Source: Guyanagaster necrorhizus
Lineage: Eukaryota > Basidiomycota > Agaricomycetes > Agaricales > Physalacriaceae
Direction: 5' to 3'
NCBI RefSeq assembly: GCF_019112545.1
Contig: NW_025064894.1
Location: 864,402 to 887,632, forward strand
DNA: 23,231 bases
The notes under the pieces were generated by a model. The model saw only the letters and a program-made list of their open reading frames with translations. It searched no databases and was not told where the DNA came from. The position numbers and the translations under genes are program-made. The stretch's first letter is position 1; the number at the start of each line of letters is the position of its first letter. Positions 1 to 9,634 of the stretch are shown in pieces.

Positions 1-78
1 ATTCTCAGTTACTAGCATATTCTAGTGTGTTATGCAGAATTTGCAAATTATAGGGCTGGACATGTAGCCTGCATATCA
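1..78 (-). mobile_element. End of a D-family element, cut by the window edge (D-prime)
   Basis: The reverse complement of these 78 bases matches the first 78 bases of element D (19095-19172) with one mismatch that I can see. Read on the minus strand it starts TGATATGCAGGC, exactly where D starts, so position 78 is an element boundary and the rest of this copy lies outside the window. Copia-derived sequence begins at 79. I cannot tell whether the hidden part is a solo LTR or a full element. Confidence 0.75.
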
Positions 79-1449
79 GTGCCTGACACATTGACACCAA
101 GTGAGCCAGATGTCCAACAGCTTGAAGTCACTCAGGAACTAATTTGGCCAGTTCAACCACCACTGCTATTATCATTCAGCAAGGTTGGAAAACCCAACAT
201 GAGCTATAGTCAAGTCTCACCAGTATCAAGAGTCAGAACATTATGTCAGATCGACAGAGAAGGACTAGACAACCAATTTGATTCACCTATATGTGGCAAT
301 TGCTCAGATGGAGAAGCTGGAAATGAATCTTAATGAGTATATATATAGCCTTTCTAGCAGACATGAAGGTATCTCACCATATCCTGAAAACCTACAATAA
401 GACAATGCAGCTTGACCCAGAATGATGGACTAGCACAATGGATGAAGAATACAACATGCATATTCAGAAGCACACCTGAAACTTAATGCTAGCAACTCCA
501 GACATGAATATTATGGATTTTATGTAGGTTTACAATATCAAGTGGGATTAAAATGAGAACCACATGATAGACAAGGCTCAGTTGATAGGAAAGAGCTACA
601 GTCAACAGCTGGAGATCAATTATAATGAAATCTGAGCAGTGGTTACTCATCTTGAATCAGTCTGAATGACAGCAGCTATAGTAGTGAGCATGAATCTTCA
701 CTCATGGTAAGTCAACTTTGTCTCTGCATATCTGAAAAGTAAAACAAAAGATATCTATATGTATCAGCCAGCAGGATACATTGTATCAGAGAAAGAAGAC
801 AAAGTCTGTAAGTTGATACACACAATCTATGGAATGATGCAGAGCATGCATGACTGGTTCAAAATGCTAGTAGAGACATAACAAGCTGGGATATCATACC
901 TCTCAAGCTGATCCATGTGTACAGATGAAATGAAATAAAGATGTGTCATTCACTATAACTGACATATATACAGACAACATATAGAGAGCATCAACAAGCA
1001 TAGAAGAGGCTGACAGACATAAGGAAGAACTAGCTGAGCATTGGAAAATCAAAGACATGAGAAAGAAGAAATACTTTCTAAGCATACATGTGGATCAGAA
1101 TCTGAAGACTAGAATAGTTTGGCTGTCTCAATGACCATACTGAGAGCATGTTATTGAGAGATTCAAATTACAGAGCATGCCATCCCAGTCAACACTCATG
1201 CCAGTTGAGATAGTACTTGATTCAACTATGGTGCTGACTTCAAAGGAAGAAGAGAAGAAGATGGAAGAGAAACCTTACTGCCAAGTACTTGGTTCCATGA
1301 TGTGAGGACAACTTGCTACCAGGCCAGATCTCAGTATATTGTTAGCCTCCTTTTCTGGTTTCAAAATCACCCTGGACTAGCTCACTGGCATTCACTCATG
1401 CATGTCATCAGATACATCAAAATGACAATTGACTATAACATCACACACT
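79..1449 (+). pseudogene. Ty1/copia pol fragment: linker and reverse transcriptase (broken)
   Basis: This is the RT part of a copia-type polyprotein. From about 425, conceptual translation (stops read through) gives the RT entry region (MDEEYNMHIQKHT, then NIMDFM and VYNIKWD), then DKAQLIGKSYSQQ, YMYQPAGY, IYGMMQSMHDW, and the C-terminal signature QVLGSMM followed by GQLATRPDLS. These are the classic copia RT blocks in order. The catalytic Tyr-x-Asp-Asp at 967-978 reads YTDN, so the second Asp is lost; GAC to AAC after a C is a CpG to CpA change. Several stops (mostly TGA and TAG) interrupt it. Positions 79-420 have low conservation and probably correspond to the variable integrase-RT linker. 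The reading continues in register at 20976, after the element A insertion. The integrase and gag parts would lie to the left, beyond D-prime. Confidence 0.85.
1445..1449. repeat. Left target-site duplication of element A (ACACT)
   Basis: ACACT stands directly before the TGTTATGA start of the 5' LTR. The partner, ATACT, stands directly after the 3' LTR at 20971-20975. They differ by one C/T transition. Removing the element and one copy restores the copia reading frame (ITHS followed by GKSLKLIDFVDADYRG). Confidence 0.85.
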
Positions 1450-1896
1450 TGTTATGATTTTTCACTTTATTATTCCTTTTTTATAGATTAACCCCTATTT
1501 ATGCTTAGTTAGAGTGCTAGAACAAGTGCTTAAGACTGTGGGACAAGGCTTAGTCAGCACAACTAGCCTGGTCTGTCATTGCCTGATAATGCCCAACCAT
1601 CCTTTTGTGTACTATAGCAATGCCCAGAGACAATGGGCACAATGGACCCAGAAATATACAATAGGCAGTAGTATTATTAGTTGACTGTGTATAATATTTA
1701 AGACCACTCACTCTCACTGGTGATCCTCAGCTTTGAGCTAAAGTTTATTCTTATACCATTCTACTCTTGAGCCAATTCACTTGGCCTTGTGACACACCAA
1801 TCAGACCACACATCAGTGAACTCAGTCAACTACCTGAAGTGTGAGATAGCTTCTGTTTATCATATGTATCTGTTCACATGATACTTGAGTCTAACA
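1450..1896 (+). repeat. 5' LTR of element A (447 bp)
   Basis: It matches 20503-20970 from end to end. It is 21 bp shorter because of one deletion near 1579, between short CATTGYC repeats. I see no CpG dinucleotide in it. At several positions it has TG where the 3' LTR has CA or the reverse, the pattern expected when an ancestral CpG decays on opposite strands. Confidence 0.93.
1690..1741 (+). promoter_or_regulatory. Element A promoter: TATA-like box and transcript-start/self-primer motif
   Basis: The TATA-like TATAATATTTAAG (1690-1702) lies 30-40 bp ahead of AGCTTTGAGCTAA (1729-1741). The latter corresponds to AGCTTCAAGCTAA at 20803-20815 in the 3' LTR and, allowing CpG decay, to the complement of the primer-binding site just past the LTR. 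The inferred transcript start at or near 1729 rests on TATA spacing; it is not measured. Confidence 0.6.
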
Positions 1897-1897
1897 A

Positions 1898-1910
1898 TTA
1901 GCTTGAAGCT
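1898..1910 (+). other. Self-complementary primer-binding site of element A
   Basis: TTAGCTTGAAGCT begins two bases after the LTR end. Its reverse complement AGCTTCAAGCTAA is present exactly in the 3' LTR (20803-20815) and in both LTRs of B. It does not resemble the usual initiator-tRNA primer site that begins TGG. The location and complementarity match Tf1-type self-priming, where the mRNA 5' end folds back on the PBS. Confidence 0.7.
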
Positions 1911-1952
1911 TTTTCTTCTCTTTTCTCATGCACTATAGTGTAGAGGAAACCA

Positions 1953-4900
1953 AATGCCCTCTATCAACACATCAGACCCAAACTTTGACCAAGAGTTCTT
2001 CAAACTTCTTGTATCTATCATTGAAATATTGTTAGAATTATTGGTGATCATCCAGCTGTGTGGGGGATGCCAATCAATCACTGCTTGGGCCATCAGACAT
2101 TACAACAAGTTTCAACACACTTGACAAATCCTATACAACATAACCTCAGACTTACCTCTCTATGACATCCCTGAATCCTGACAAATATCTCATCAGCCTG
2201 CAACAAGCCCCCTACCCAAGGCCAGGCCTAGCTGCCTGCATCAAGAGGATGTTCAAGAAGAAGAAAGACATGAGTACTCTCTCTGAAGAACAGGCAGCAG
2301 AAACAGTGACTATCACATCACAGGATTCTGAAACCTATGGGTATGACCCTTCATTCCCAACCATGAGAACAAGGGCCTCCTGGGTGACTTCTTTCAGCAG
2401 TCTCTCTCCTCCAACCCTTCCACCACCCCTCAGACCTATGGGATTGCTGATCATGCCTGAGACTCTCTCAATGCCACTTGGATGGCTGCAGGATCTCAGC
2501 ATACATCACCTAGGAGCCAGTCTCACAGCCTCTCCTCTGGCCATTCCCCAGGAACCAGTGCTGGGATGAGGCAGGCACTCTTGAACTGACTTGATGATGA
2601 GCAACAGGTTCAAGAAAATCGAAATGAGATTATCCATCACCTCTTTCTAACATGAGACCTCAATGTCTCATTCAACTATGATGAAGCCCTTCAACAGGAA
2701 GAGCAGCAACAGTGAGACCTCCCCCAACCAGCCCTTAGCAGGCTTGAAGAGTGATTTCTCAAAGAGAGATGAAGGAGACATGAAGCTGCTGAGCACAAGT
2801 GGCAGCATTCGGAGTCACAGAGAAGCATTGAAAGGGCATGGCTTGAAAGAGCCAACACCTCTAATTGGTATGGGCTCTAGCCAGAAATTGCATCAGTACT
2901 CACACCAGTATGGGCTGACTGATCCCTCTCTACTCTGGTATTCAGGAAACCAAGTACAACTGAGTCTGACCCATGGGCTCCAGAGTACTGGGTCAACTCA
3001 GAAGTCCTTGCCACTGATGAAGCTCAAGCAGAAGGAGACTGAGGTATTGCTCCTTCAGCTCAGGATGATGTTCTAAGAACCCCACCACACCCCTCAATCC
3101 CTCAGTATCCCCCTCTCTGACAAATCCCAGTACTGACACTGCCTTTGAGAATGATGAGTCCATCTTCAGGCACTATGGACTATGAGCATCTGAAAATGCC
3201 CATATCCCTGCCCATGCTCTCTGAGGATTCCTCAGCAGCAGGGTGGTTGGGCAGCTCCTCAACAACAGGTACTGAGGAAACATCTGTGTTTATCACAAGC
3301 AACTGGCAGTGGCATGAGCAGCAGAAGGTAACTGATACAATTCTGACATCAGGAGCCATCCTATCACCACCTACCTTGATGCCTCCAATTTTTCAGGCTC
3401 CACTGCTGGATCTAGCATCCAGCCAGAGCAGTGAATCAATGACAATAGTATGATCACAAGGAGACAAGGGGAGTTTCTACAATCTGCCTGCTGCTTCTCT
3501 TCTCGAGGAGGAGGAAGAGGATGATGAGCTCAAGGGAGACAAGGAAACTGAAAGCAGCAAGCTGCCCTGGGCTGAGAGAGAACTCACCTATCAATTTGTT
3601 GAGATAACAGATGAGGAGAAATTAGAAGAAGAAATACAAAGAGCAAGGACACAGAAGTACCAGAGGTTATACAAATGAGAGGTAACATTCCTATGATGTG
3701 ATAATAACTGGTTATCATCACATCTGAGACAATTATATATTCATTCAGAATCTGACAAACAAACAGAAATACTAAGACATGCAGCAACCAACTATGCTGC
3801 TCAGCAGTATAACAAAAATCATTCTAAAGACCTGGTTGGCAGACTACTGGAATATCAACCTCTGCAGAAGGTACAGCCAATGCCATGGTCACCACCTGTC
3901 ACTCTGCAATGAACCATGTATATGGCACCATCAATCCAAAGCATCTCATCATTCAGATACACATTTGCCATCTCAGCCATCTAGAGCACAGCATCTTGGC
4001 TCACCCAGAGCTGACCACAGCCCAGAGATCTCTATCAGAACTCATGGAAGCAGCCAATATGCCAACATTTTGCTGGGCAACCCCCACCAGATGAAGCAAC
4101 CAGGAGCAGAAAGAAGCCAGTCTGAGATAACCCCAAAGTGGTCTGACTGGGCTTTATGGTTAAAGACAGCATTATTATTCAAAAAGAGGAAGCACCACAA
4201 GAGAGCCCAGTTGCTGACAACAACTCCCTCCACTCATTCCCAGGACCACCGAATGAGTGGTGGTGGCCCTCTTTCTCTGAATGGCCCAATCTAATAGGCC
4301 CACTTTCTGACAATGCCACCATCTTAAATTGCAGATCTGACTTACTTTGGAAACCCTGACCCTTCAAAGGAGCTTCCAATGACATTGACTGGTTTTTAGT
4401 TGACTGCAAACAATATTTTGAGGTATACATCAGATACCTCAGAACTGACATGAATAAAGTTGCCTTCACTGTCTCTTACCTCAAAGAGAAGGCAAAGACC
4501 TGGTGGATCCTTATCTCTTTAGGCTTCTGATCATCAACTCAGGAGCACTATCAGTACCTCTTGTGGCCCATCTTTAAATAGATGCTCTATGACAAATTCA
4601 TTGATCTGGCAGTACAGAAAGTCTATAAACAAAAGATCAAGGACTATAAGATGGGAGATAAGGCTGCTACAGACTACTTCAACAAGTTGGAGAGGCTCAC
4701 AAAGCTTGCTGGCATTCAGGACAATATGGCAAATGATGGATGTATGGTCAAGGCCCTCAAGAGAGGAGTCCCCTCCTCATATATCATGATGATCTCTGCA
4801 ATCAGTATTAAAGCCATGATGCCAGTTGGCTATGATGAATAGAAGAAAGGAATTGTCAAGATGTATAAGAAGTGACAAAGGCAGAAAGTGAAACAGTCGA

Positions 4901-5247
4901 CCTTATAAGACTATTTGAAGAAATTGACTCCATCAACTCCAAATAAATCATTAGAGACAACTGCTGGAAAATCATCAGAACTCTCTATGACCTCACCATC
5001 ATATAGCACACAGAAGACAGAAACAGAAACAACCTATATGGAGGTGAGAAAGCCCATGGACATAGACTAGATAAAGAAGGAAGAAAAGTGCTTCAACTGC
5101 AGCCAGAAGAGCCACATGGTGAAGGACTGTCTGAAGAAGAAATGAATCCAGAAAGATATCCAGGTGCAGATTGCTGAACTCCAAAAAGAAGAGGAGGAGC
5201 TCAGATTGGAAACTAAAGTGGAGGTAAAAGACAGGACTGGTCAGTGA
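1953..5247 (+). pseudogene. Element A gag: long N-terminal extension, capsid-like region and CCHC knuckle (broken)
   Basis: The ATG at 1953 is 57 bases after the LTR, the same spacing as in B. The N-terminus (MPSINTSDPNFDQEFFKLL) leads into a hydrophobic stretch (IIEILLELLVIIQLCGG). After that come Ser/Pro/Gln-rich and acidic segments at about 2160-3660, in changing frames. A capsid-like part follows from about 4156, with NDIDWFLVDCKQYFEVYIRYL, SYLKEKAKTWW and DKAATDYFNKLERLTKLAG. The zinc knuckle CFNCSQKSHMVKDC (5089-5130, CX2CX4HX4C) keeps all its ligands. Gag ends at TGA 5245-5247. Frame changes (0 to 2 to 1) and several stops show that it cannot be translated as one protein. Even so, segment by segment it parallels B, so the roughly 1000-residue length looks ancestral. 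Only the capsid and knuckle parts resemble ordinary Ty3 Gag. Confidence 0.8.
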
Positions 5248-5895
5248 GTGATTCCACTGAGCTGGCCAAAAGACTTTATGGTGTGCAATCAATAGCTGCT
5301 AGTCAGACTAATTATATCTTTGTAGTTACTCCTATGCCTAATTTATGCATGCATTCAGATATACTCAAATCAACCTCTATTTCACACACCAAAGAATCAC
5401 CAGAACACAGGACTCAAACATCTATAGGCTGAACAAGAGGAGAGACTCCCAAGGTATGGCTTAAGCCCTTCAACACTGAATGGACTTGGAGAGCCATCAA
5501 AGAGGCATCAACAGAGGAAGCAGCAAAAGCCATACTCAAGAACTGGATACACAAGGCATAAGCTGAAGAAGTAATTGATGAAATAATCAAAGGAATCTGA
5601 AAGGTAGAAAGGTGTCAAGCCCTTGAATGGCTCAATAAACTATACAGGCCAAAGCACTTCATTCGGTGCACTAAAACTGCTGGATGAGACTTAACAATCA
5701 AAGCTCAGATCAAAACCCTTACAAACTAAGCCAATCACTTGGTCACCATCCTGATAGACAGTGGATGCACTAGCAGCTTAATCAACTATGCTTTCATCAA
5801 CAAGCATGGACTTCCAATCTGATCCACCATAGCCCTGATTCCAGTATATAATGTGAATGGAACAAAAAATCAAGCCAGATCAATTACCAAATTTG
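5217..5895 (+). pseudogene. Element A pol, part 1: N-terminal region and aspartic protease start
   Basis: Pol lies in the -1 frame relative to gag and is open from about 5217, overlapping the gag end. It carries VVTPMPNLCMHSD, WLKPFNTEWTWR and ERCQALEWLNKLY, all with counterparts in B. The protease active site LIDSGCTSSLIN has its Asp-Ser-Gly at 5757-5765. Stops at several codons (for example TGA in place of an Arg or Trp) break it. Element B interrupts the protease after SITKF; the reading resumes at 14025 with ELRMMIGDHS. Confidence 0.85.
5891..5895. repeat. Left target-site duplication of element B (ATTTG)
   Basis: ATTTG precedes the 5' LTR of B and is repeated exactly at 14020-14024 after its 3' LTR. 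Removing one copy together with B restores A's protease reading frame across the junction. Confidence 0.95.
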
Positions 5896-6367
5896 TGTTA
5901 TGATTTTTCTTTCTTTTCTTTTCTTTTCTTTTCCTGGGATTAACCTCTACTTATGCTTAGTCAGAGCATAGATTAAGATTGTGGGATAAGGCTTGGTCAT
6001 CACAACCAGCCAAGTCTGTCATTGCCTCTCATTGCAATGACATTGCTCAACAATGCACAATCAGCCTTTTATGTACAATAGTGATGCTCAAGGACAATGA
6101 GTGCTAGGACAGCGAAACACACAATAAGTATGCAGTATTATTAAAAGACCTTGTATAGTATTTAAGAAAGCTCACTCTCACTGGTAATCTCCAGCTTCAA
6201 GCTAAAGTTTATTTATCTCATTCTGCTCTTGAGCTAGTCACACAAAGCCTTGAAGCACAGAGAGTCAACATAAAAAGTACATATAGTGAACTCTAGCAGA
6301 AGGCTCAAATATAAAGCCACATTAGTTTATCATGTGCTTGTTGATCACATGCAGCTTGAGCCTAACA
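5896..6367 (+). repeat. 5' LTR of element B (472 bp)
   Basis: It pairs with 13563-14019. The 15-bp length difference is an expanded TTTTC tract at 5904-5933. Comparing by eye I count 29 substitutions in about 457 aligned bases, 28 of them transitions. Five adjacent pairs are TG in one copy and CA in the other. One surviving CpG (GCGA near 6111) is AGA in the 3' LTR. Confidence 0.95.
6154..6205 (+). promoter_or_regulatory. Element B promoter: TATA-like box and transcript-start/self-primer motif
   Basis: TATAGTATTTAAG (6154-6166) lies 39 bp upstream of AGCTTCAAGCTAA (6193-6205), which is complementary to the PBS at 6369 except at one decayed CpG position. The same arrangement is present in all four LTRs of A and B. 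Confidence 0.6.
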
Positions 6368-6368
6368 A

Positions 6369-6381
6369 TTAGCTCGAAGCT
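6369..6381 (+). other. Self-complementary primer-binding site of element B
   Basis: TTAGCTCGAAGCT retains the CpG that has decayed in A. It is the likely ancestral form. Its complement AGCTTCGAGCTAA would decay to AGCTTCAAGCTAA (seen in three LTRs) or AGCTTTGAGCTAA (seen in the fourth). Confidence 0.7.
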
Positions 6382-6423
6382 ATCACCTTCTCTTTCTCAA
6401 GCCCAATTGTGCTGAGAAACCAA

Positions 6424-9400
6424 ATGCCTCCAGCCACTACTGCCAATCTTAACCATGACTTCTTTGAATTGATAGCTTCCATTGTTGGAATGCTACTAGG
6501 GCTTCTAGCCATTATCACCCTTTGCTGTGGATGACAATCAGTAACCACTTGGATAGTCAGGCACTATCAAGCATTTCAGCAAATTCATACTATCCTCTGG
6601 AATGTAACCCCAGACTTATTCTTCCATGACATCTCTGCCTCTGTCAGAATGTCCTTTTAGCTGCAAGGATGACCCATATCTGAAGCTGGGCCTAGCAACC
6701 CACCTTTGGGAAGCCTTCAGGAAGAAGAGGGATCCTGATACCCTTCTCAACAACTCAGCAGAAACTGCAACCCTGCTCTCACAGGATTCTGGAACCCTTG
6801 GATGATGAATGTCACCCAGGAGTTCGAGAAGATCCCCAGTAATATCCCTCCAATCTCTACCCTCAGTTCTCCCATCTCCTCAATTGCCCCAGAGATTGGA
6901 AACCATGCTCGGGACTCCCTTGATACCACTCAGATGGCTTTGAGACCTCAGACAACCCCCAACTCCCCCTATCATTCTCTTTATGCTACTCCTGAGTCAA
7001 GCTCATCTATCAGCAGGCTGGTGCTCAATGACTCTCATAGAAGGAGTGTCCACCAGGATTTCATGAATGTAGAGCTTGCCATCACTGTGGCAGAGGACCC
7101 CCATAATCACCTCCATGTCAGAAGCCAGCCAGAAGAGAGAACAGCTAGTGCAAGAGAAAGGATCACCTGGGACAGAATTATATGATGAGTCTTCCCAGAC
7201 TGGGACCTCACAATCCTCTTTAGTTATAATGATGTGGTACAGCAGCAGCAGCAGAATCAAGTCTGACAGGCAGAGGCTCAGCAAGAGTATGAAGAAGCTG
7301 GGTATGATTGCTGGAGATGGTGACAAGAACAACAAGAGAAGGCCATCAGACTCAGATCAGCCTTCTCCAGTTATTACAGCCTCCAAACAGACACTTCAGG
7401 TTCCCTCTTCAGAGAGCCTGATTCAGAAACAGACTCCTGGGCAGGGTCAGCCAGAAGCATCATCAACAGAGAAGAAGCCATCCAATGAGATCAGGCTAGA
7501 AGAAACAACTGCCCCCCCTCTCTCCAGTATTTCACCAGAACTGACATCATTTCCTCAGACACCAACTCTGTCCTTGGAGCCTATGGACTCCAGGTACCTG
7601 ACAATGCCCATGTCTCCAACCAAGCTCTCCACTGGTTCTTGGAGAGTAGAGTCACTCATCAGTTCCTCGATTCTGGGTTCCAACAAAACTTCAGCCTCTA
7701 TAGCCAAGAATTGGAGGAAGAAAGAATGCATGGTGGGACATGATATAATCAGCTCTGAAACATCTCCATCCAGCAAACAGTCTCTGGACCCAATCCAAGT
7801 ACTGCCAGACCCAGCACTAAAACCAATGATAAGCTCTCTGGCAATGCTCAGGCTGGCTGTTTTATCTATCTATGACCTGCCTGTCAGTTTCCTCCTTGAG
7901 AAAGAGGACAGTGCAGACAAGAGTGATGAGAAAGACAGTGAGGGCTTCTTCAGGCCTGAACAATTCATGGAATATGCCAATGAAGACACTGATAAAGAAG
8001 CATTAAGAGAAGAAATGGAATAGGAGAGGGTACAGGAATACCAAGGACTATATGAGCAGGGGATACTCTTTTTGTGGAGGGATGCCTGCTGGAGAGCTAT
8101 ACCCCTAGGACTAAAATATAAATATGCAGATGATACTGAAAAACAAGATATTTTACAGTATGCAGCAACAGAATATGCCTGGAAGGAATATGGTCAATGG
8201 CATCCAGAGGATCCACTCAAGCTGATTCTCCCTTATCAACCCAAAAACCAGCTGTGACCAATGCTGAGCTCCTCACCCATCCTGCTGAAATGGGCCATAT
8301 ACACAGCACTGTCCATCCATAGCAATGCCAAAACATCAGACTCATCAATTCAAAGTATGGCAACTCAATTCATCAGGATCTGGTACTAGCTGAATCTTTC
8401 AGCACTATGGTGCAAAGGATTCCAGAATCCCTGGACTGGTAAGGGAAGCCGACTTCTTGGTGGACAGCCACCCCCTGACCAAGCAGGAACTAGTGGAGCC
8501 AGAAAGGAACCAGTACAAAATGACCCTGAGGCCATCTGCCTCAGGTTTACTATACAAGATGGGGTGATCATCTGAAAGGATGCTGCCCTGAAGAGAAGTC
8601 CAGTTGCCAATGATCATTCCCTCCATTCATTTTCTGGACCCTCACATGAGTGGGATCGACCCCCATTCTCAGAATGGCCCAACCCAATGAGTGCCCTACC
8701 TGAGAATGCCACTGTCTTACAGTGCCAACCTGACCTGCTTTGAAAACCTCACCCCTTCAAGAGAGCCTCAGATGATATTGACTGATTTCTGATCAATTGT
8801 GAACAGTACTTTGAAGTTTATGTTAGATATCTCAGCTCCAATATGAATAAGGTCATATTTGCCACTTCTTACCTTAAAGAAAAGGCAAAAACCTGGTGTA
8901 TCCTGATTTTCCTGAACTTCTGATCATCAACTTGAGAGCACTATCAATATCCCTCATAGCTGGTGTTTAAACAAATGCTGCACAACAAGTTTGTTGACTC
9001 AGCAGTACAAGAAGTACACAAGCAGAAGATCAAAGAATACAAAATGGGAGACAAGATAGCCACAGACTATTTCAATGAGCTAGAATGCCTTGCAAAGCTT
9101 CCCAGAATTTGGGATGATGTAGCAAACAATGGGCAAATGGTCAAGACCCTCAAGAAAAGCATTCCCTCTTCATACATCACAATAATCTCAGCCATCAGCA
9201 TCAAAGCACTGATGCTGGTTGGATACAATGAATGGAAGGAACAAATCATCGAAATGTACAGAGAATGACAAAGGCAGAAAGCAGAGTCATCAACCCTCCA
9301 GGATTATATCAAGAAACTGACCCTGCCAACTCTGAACAAATTAGGACAAACTGCTGGGAAATCATTGGAACCCTTGATGGCCCCTGCCTATGGAACACAA

Positions 9401-9634
9401 AGAATGGGAACAGGAATGATATGCACCAGATCCAGAAAACCAATAGACATAGACCGGATAAAGAAGGAGAGCAAATGCTTCAATTGTGGACAAAAAGGCC
9501 ATATGGCAAAGGACTGCTCAAAGAAGAAGCAGACATGTGAAGACATCTGAGTGCAGATTGCCAAGCTGCAAAAAGAAGATGAGCTTGGCAAGAAAATGAA
9601 GGTGGAGGAAGTAAAAGACAGGGCTGACCAGTGA
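6424..9634 (+). pseudogene. Element B gag: hydrophobic N-terminus, long extension, capsid-like region, CCHC knuckle (broken)
   Basis: The ATG is 57 bases after the LTR, as in A. Residues about 10-35 (FFELIASIVGMLLGLLAI and ITLCCG) form a membrane-like hydrophobic stretch, followed by WIVRHYQAFQQIHTILWNV. A Gln-rich part at about 7189 (SYNDVVQQQQQ) and a segment GLQVPDNAHVSNQAL with FLDSGFQQNFSLYSQEL have clear partners in A. Next come an acidic region near 7900 and ILQYAATEYAWKEYGQW at about 8151. The capsid-like region runs from about 8700 (FLINCEQYFEVYVRYL, SYLKEKAKTW, DKIATDYFNELECLAK). The knuckle CFNCGQKGHMAKDC (9476-9517) is intact in CX2CX4HX4C. Gag ends at TGA 9632-9634. The reading moves between frames 1 and 2 through indels and has many stops. 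At roughly 1070 codons it is far longer than typical Ty3 or Tf1 Gag; I cannot name the N-terminal extension. Confidence 0.82.
9595..9634 (+). other. Gag-pol overlap with inferred -1 shift (element B)
   Basis: Gag (frame of 9476) ends at TGA 9632-9634, while pol-like sequence continues in the -1 frame from about 9601 (reading GTGAGC at the stop). A shows the same -1 relation at 5217-5247, and both share GTAAAAGACAGG just ahead. No canonical X-XXY-YYZ slippery heptamer is visible, so the mechanism is open: a degenerate slip site, or reinitiation at the overlapping stop. Confidence 0.45.

Noticed and set aside
25..333. Open frame of 102 codons at the left edge.
   Set aside because: It starts inside the D-prime end and crosses the boundary at 78 into the copia relic, so it is a chimera of two elements, not a gene. 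Only the part after 78 may be copia linker.
7076..8023. 315-codon open frame inside B's gag, as a separate intact gene.
   Set aside because: Partly the gag frame and partly a shifted frame. Its first half overlaps homologous gag sequence that aligns with A in another frame (7189 onward), so the open run comes from indels in gag, not an independent gene.
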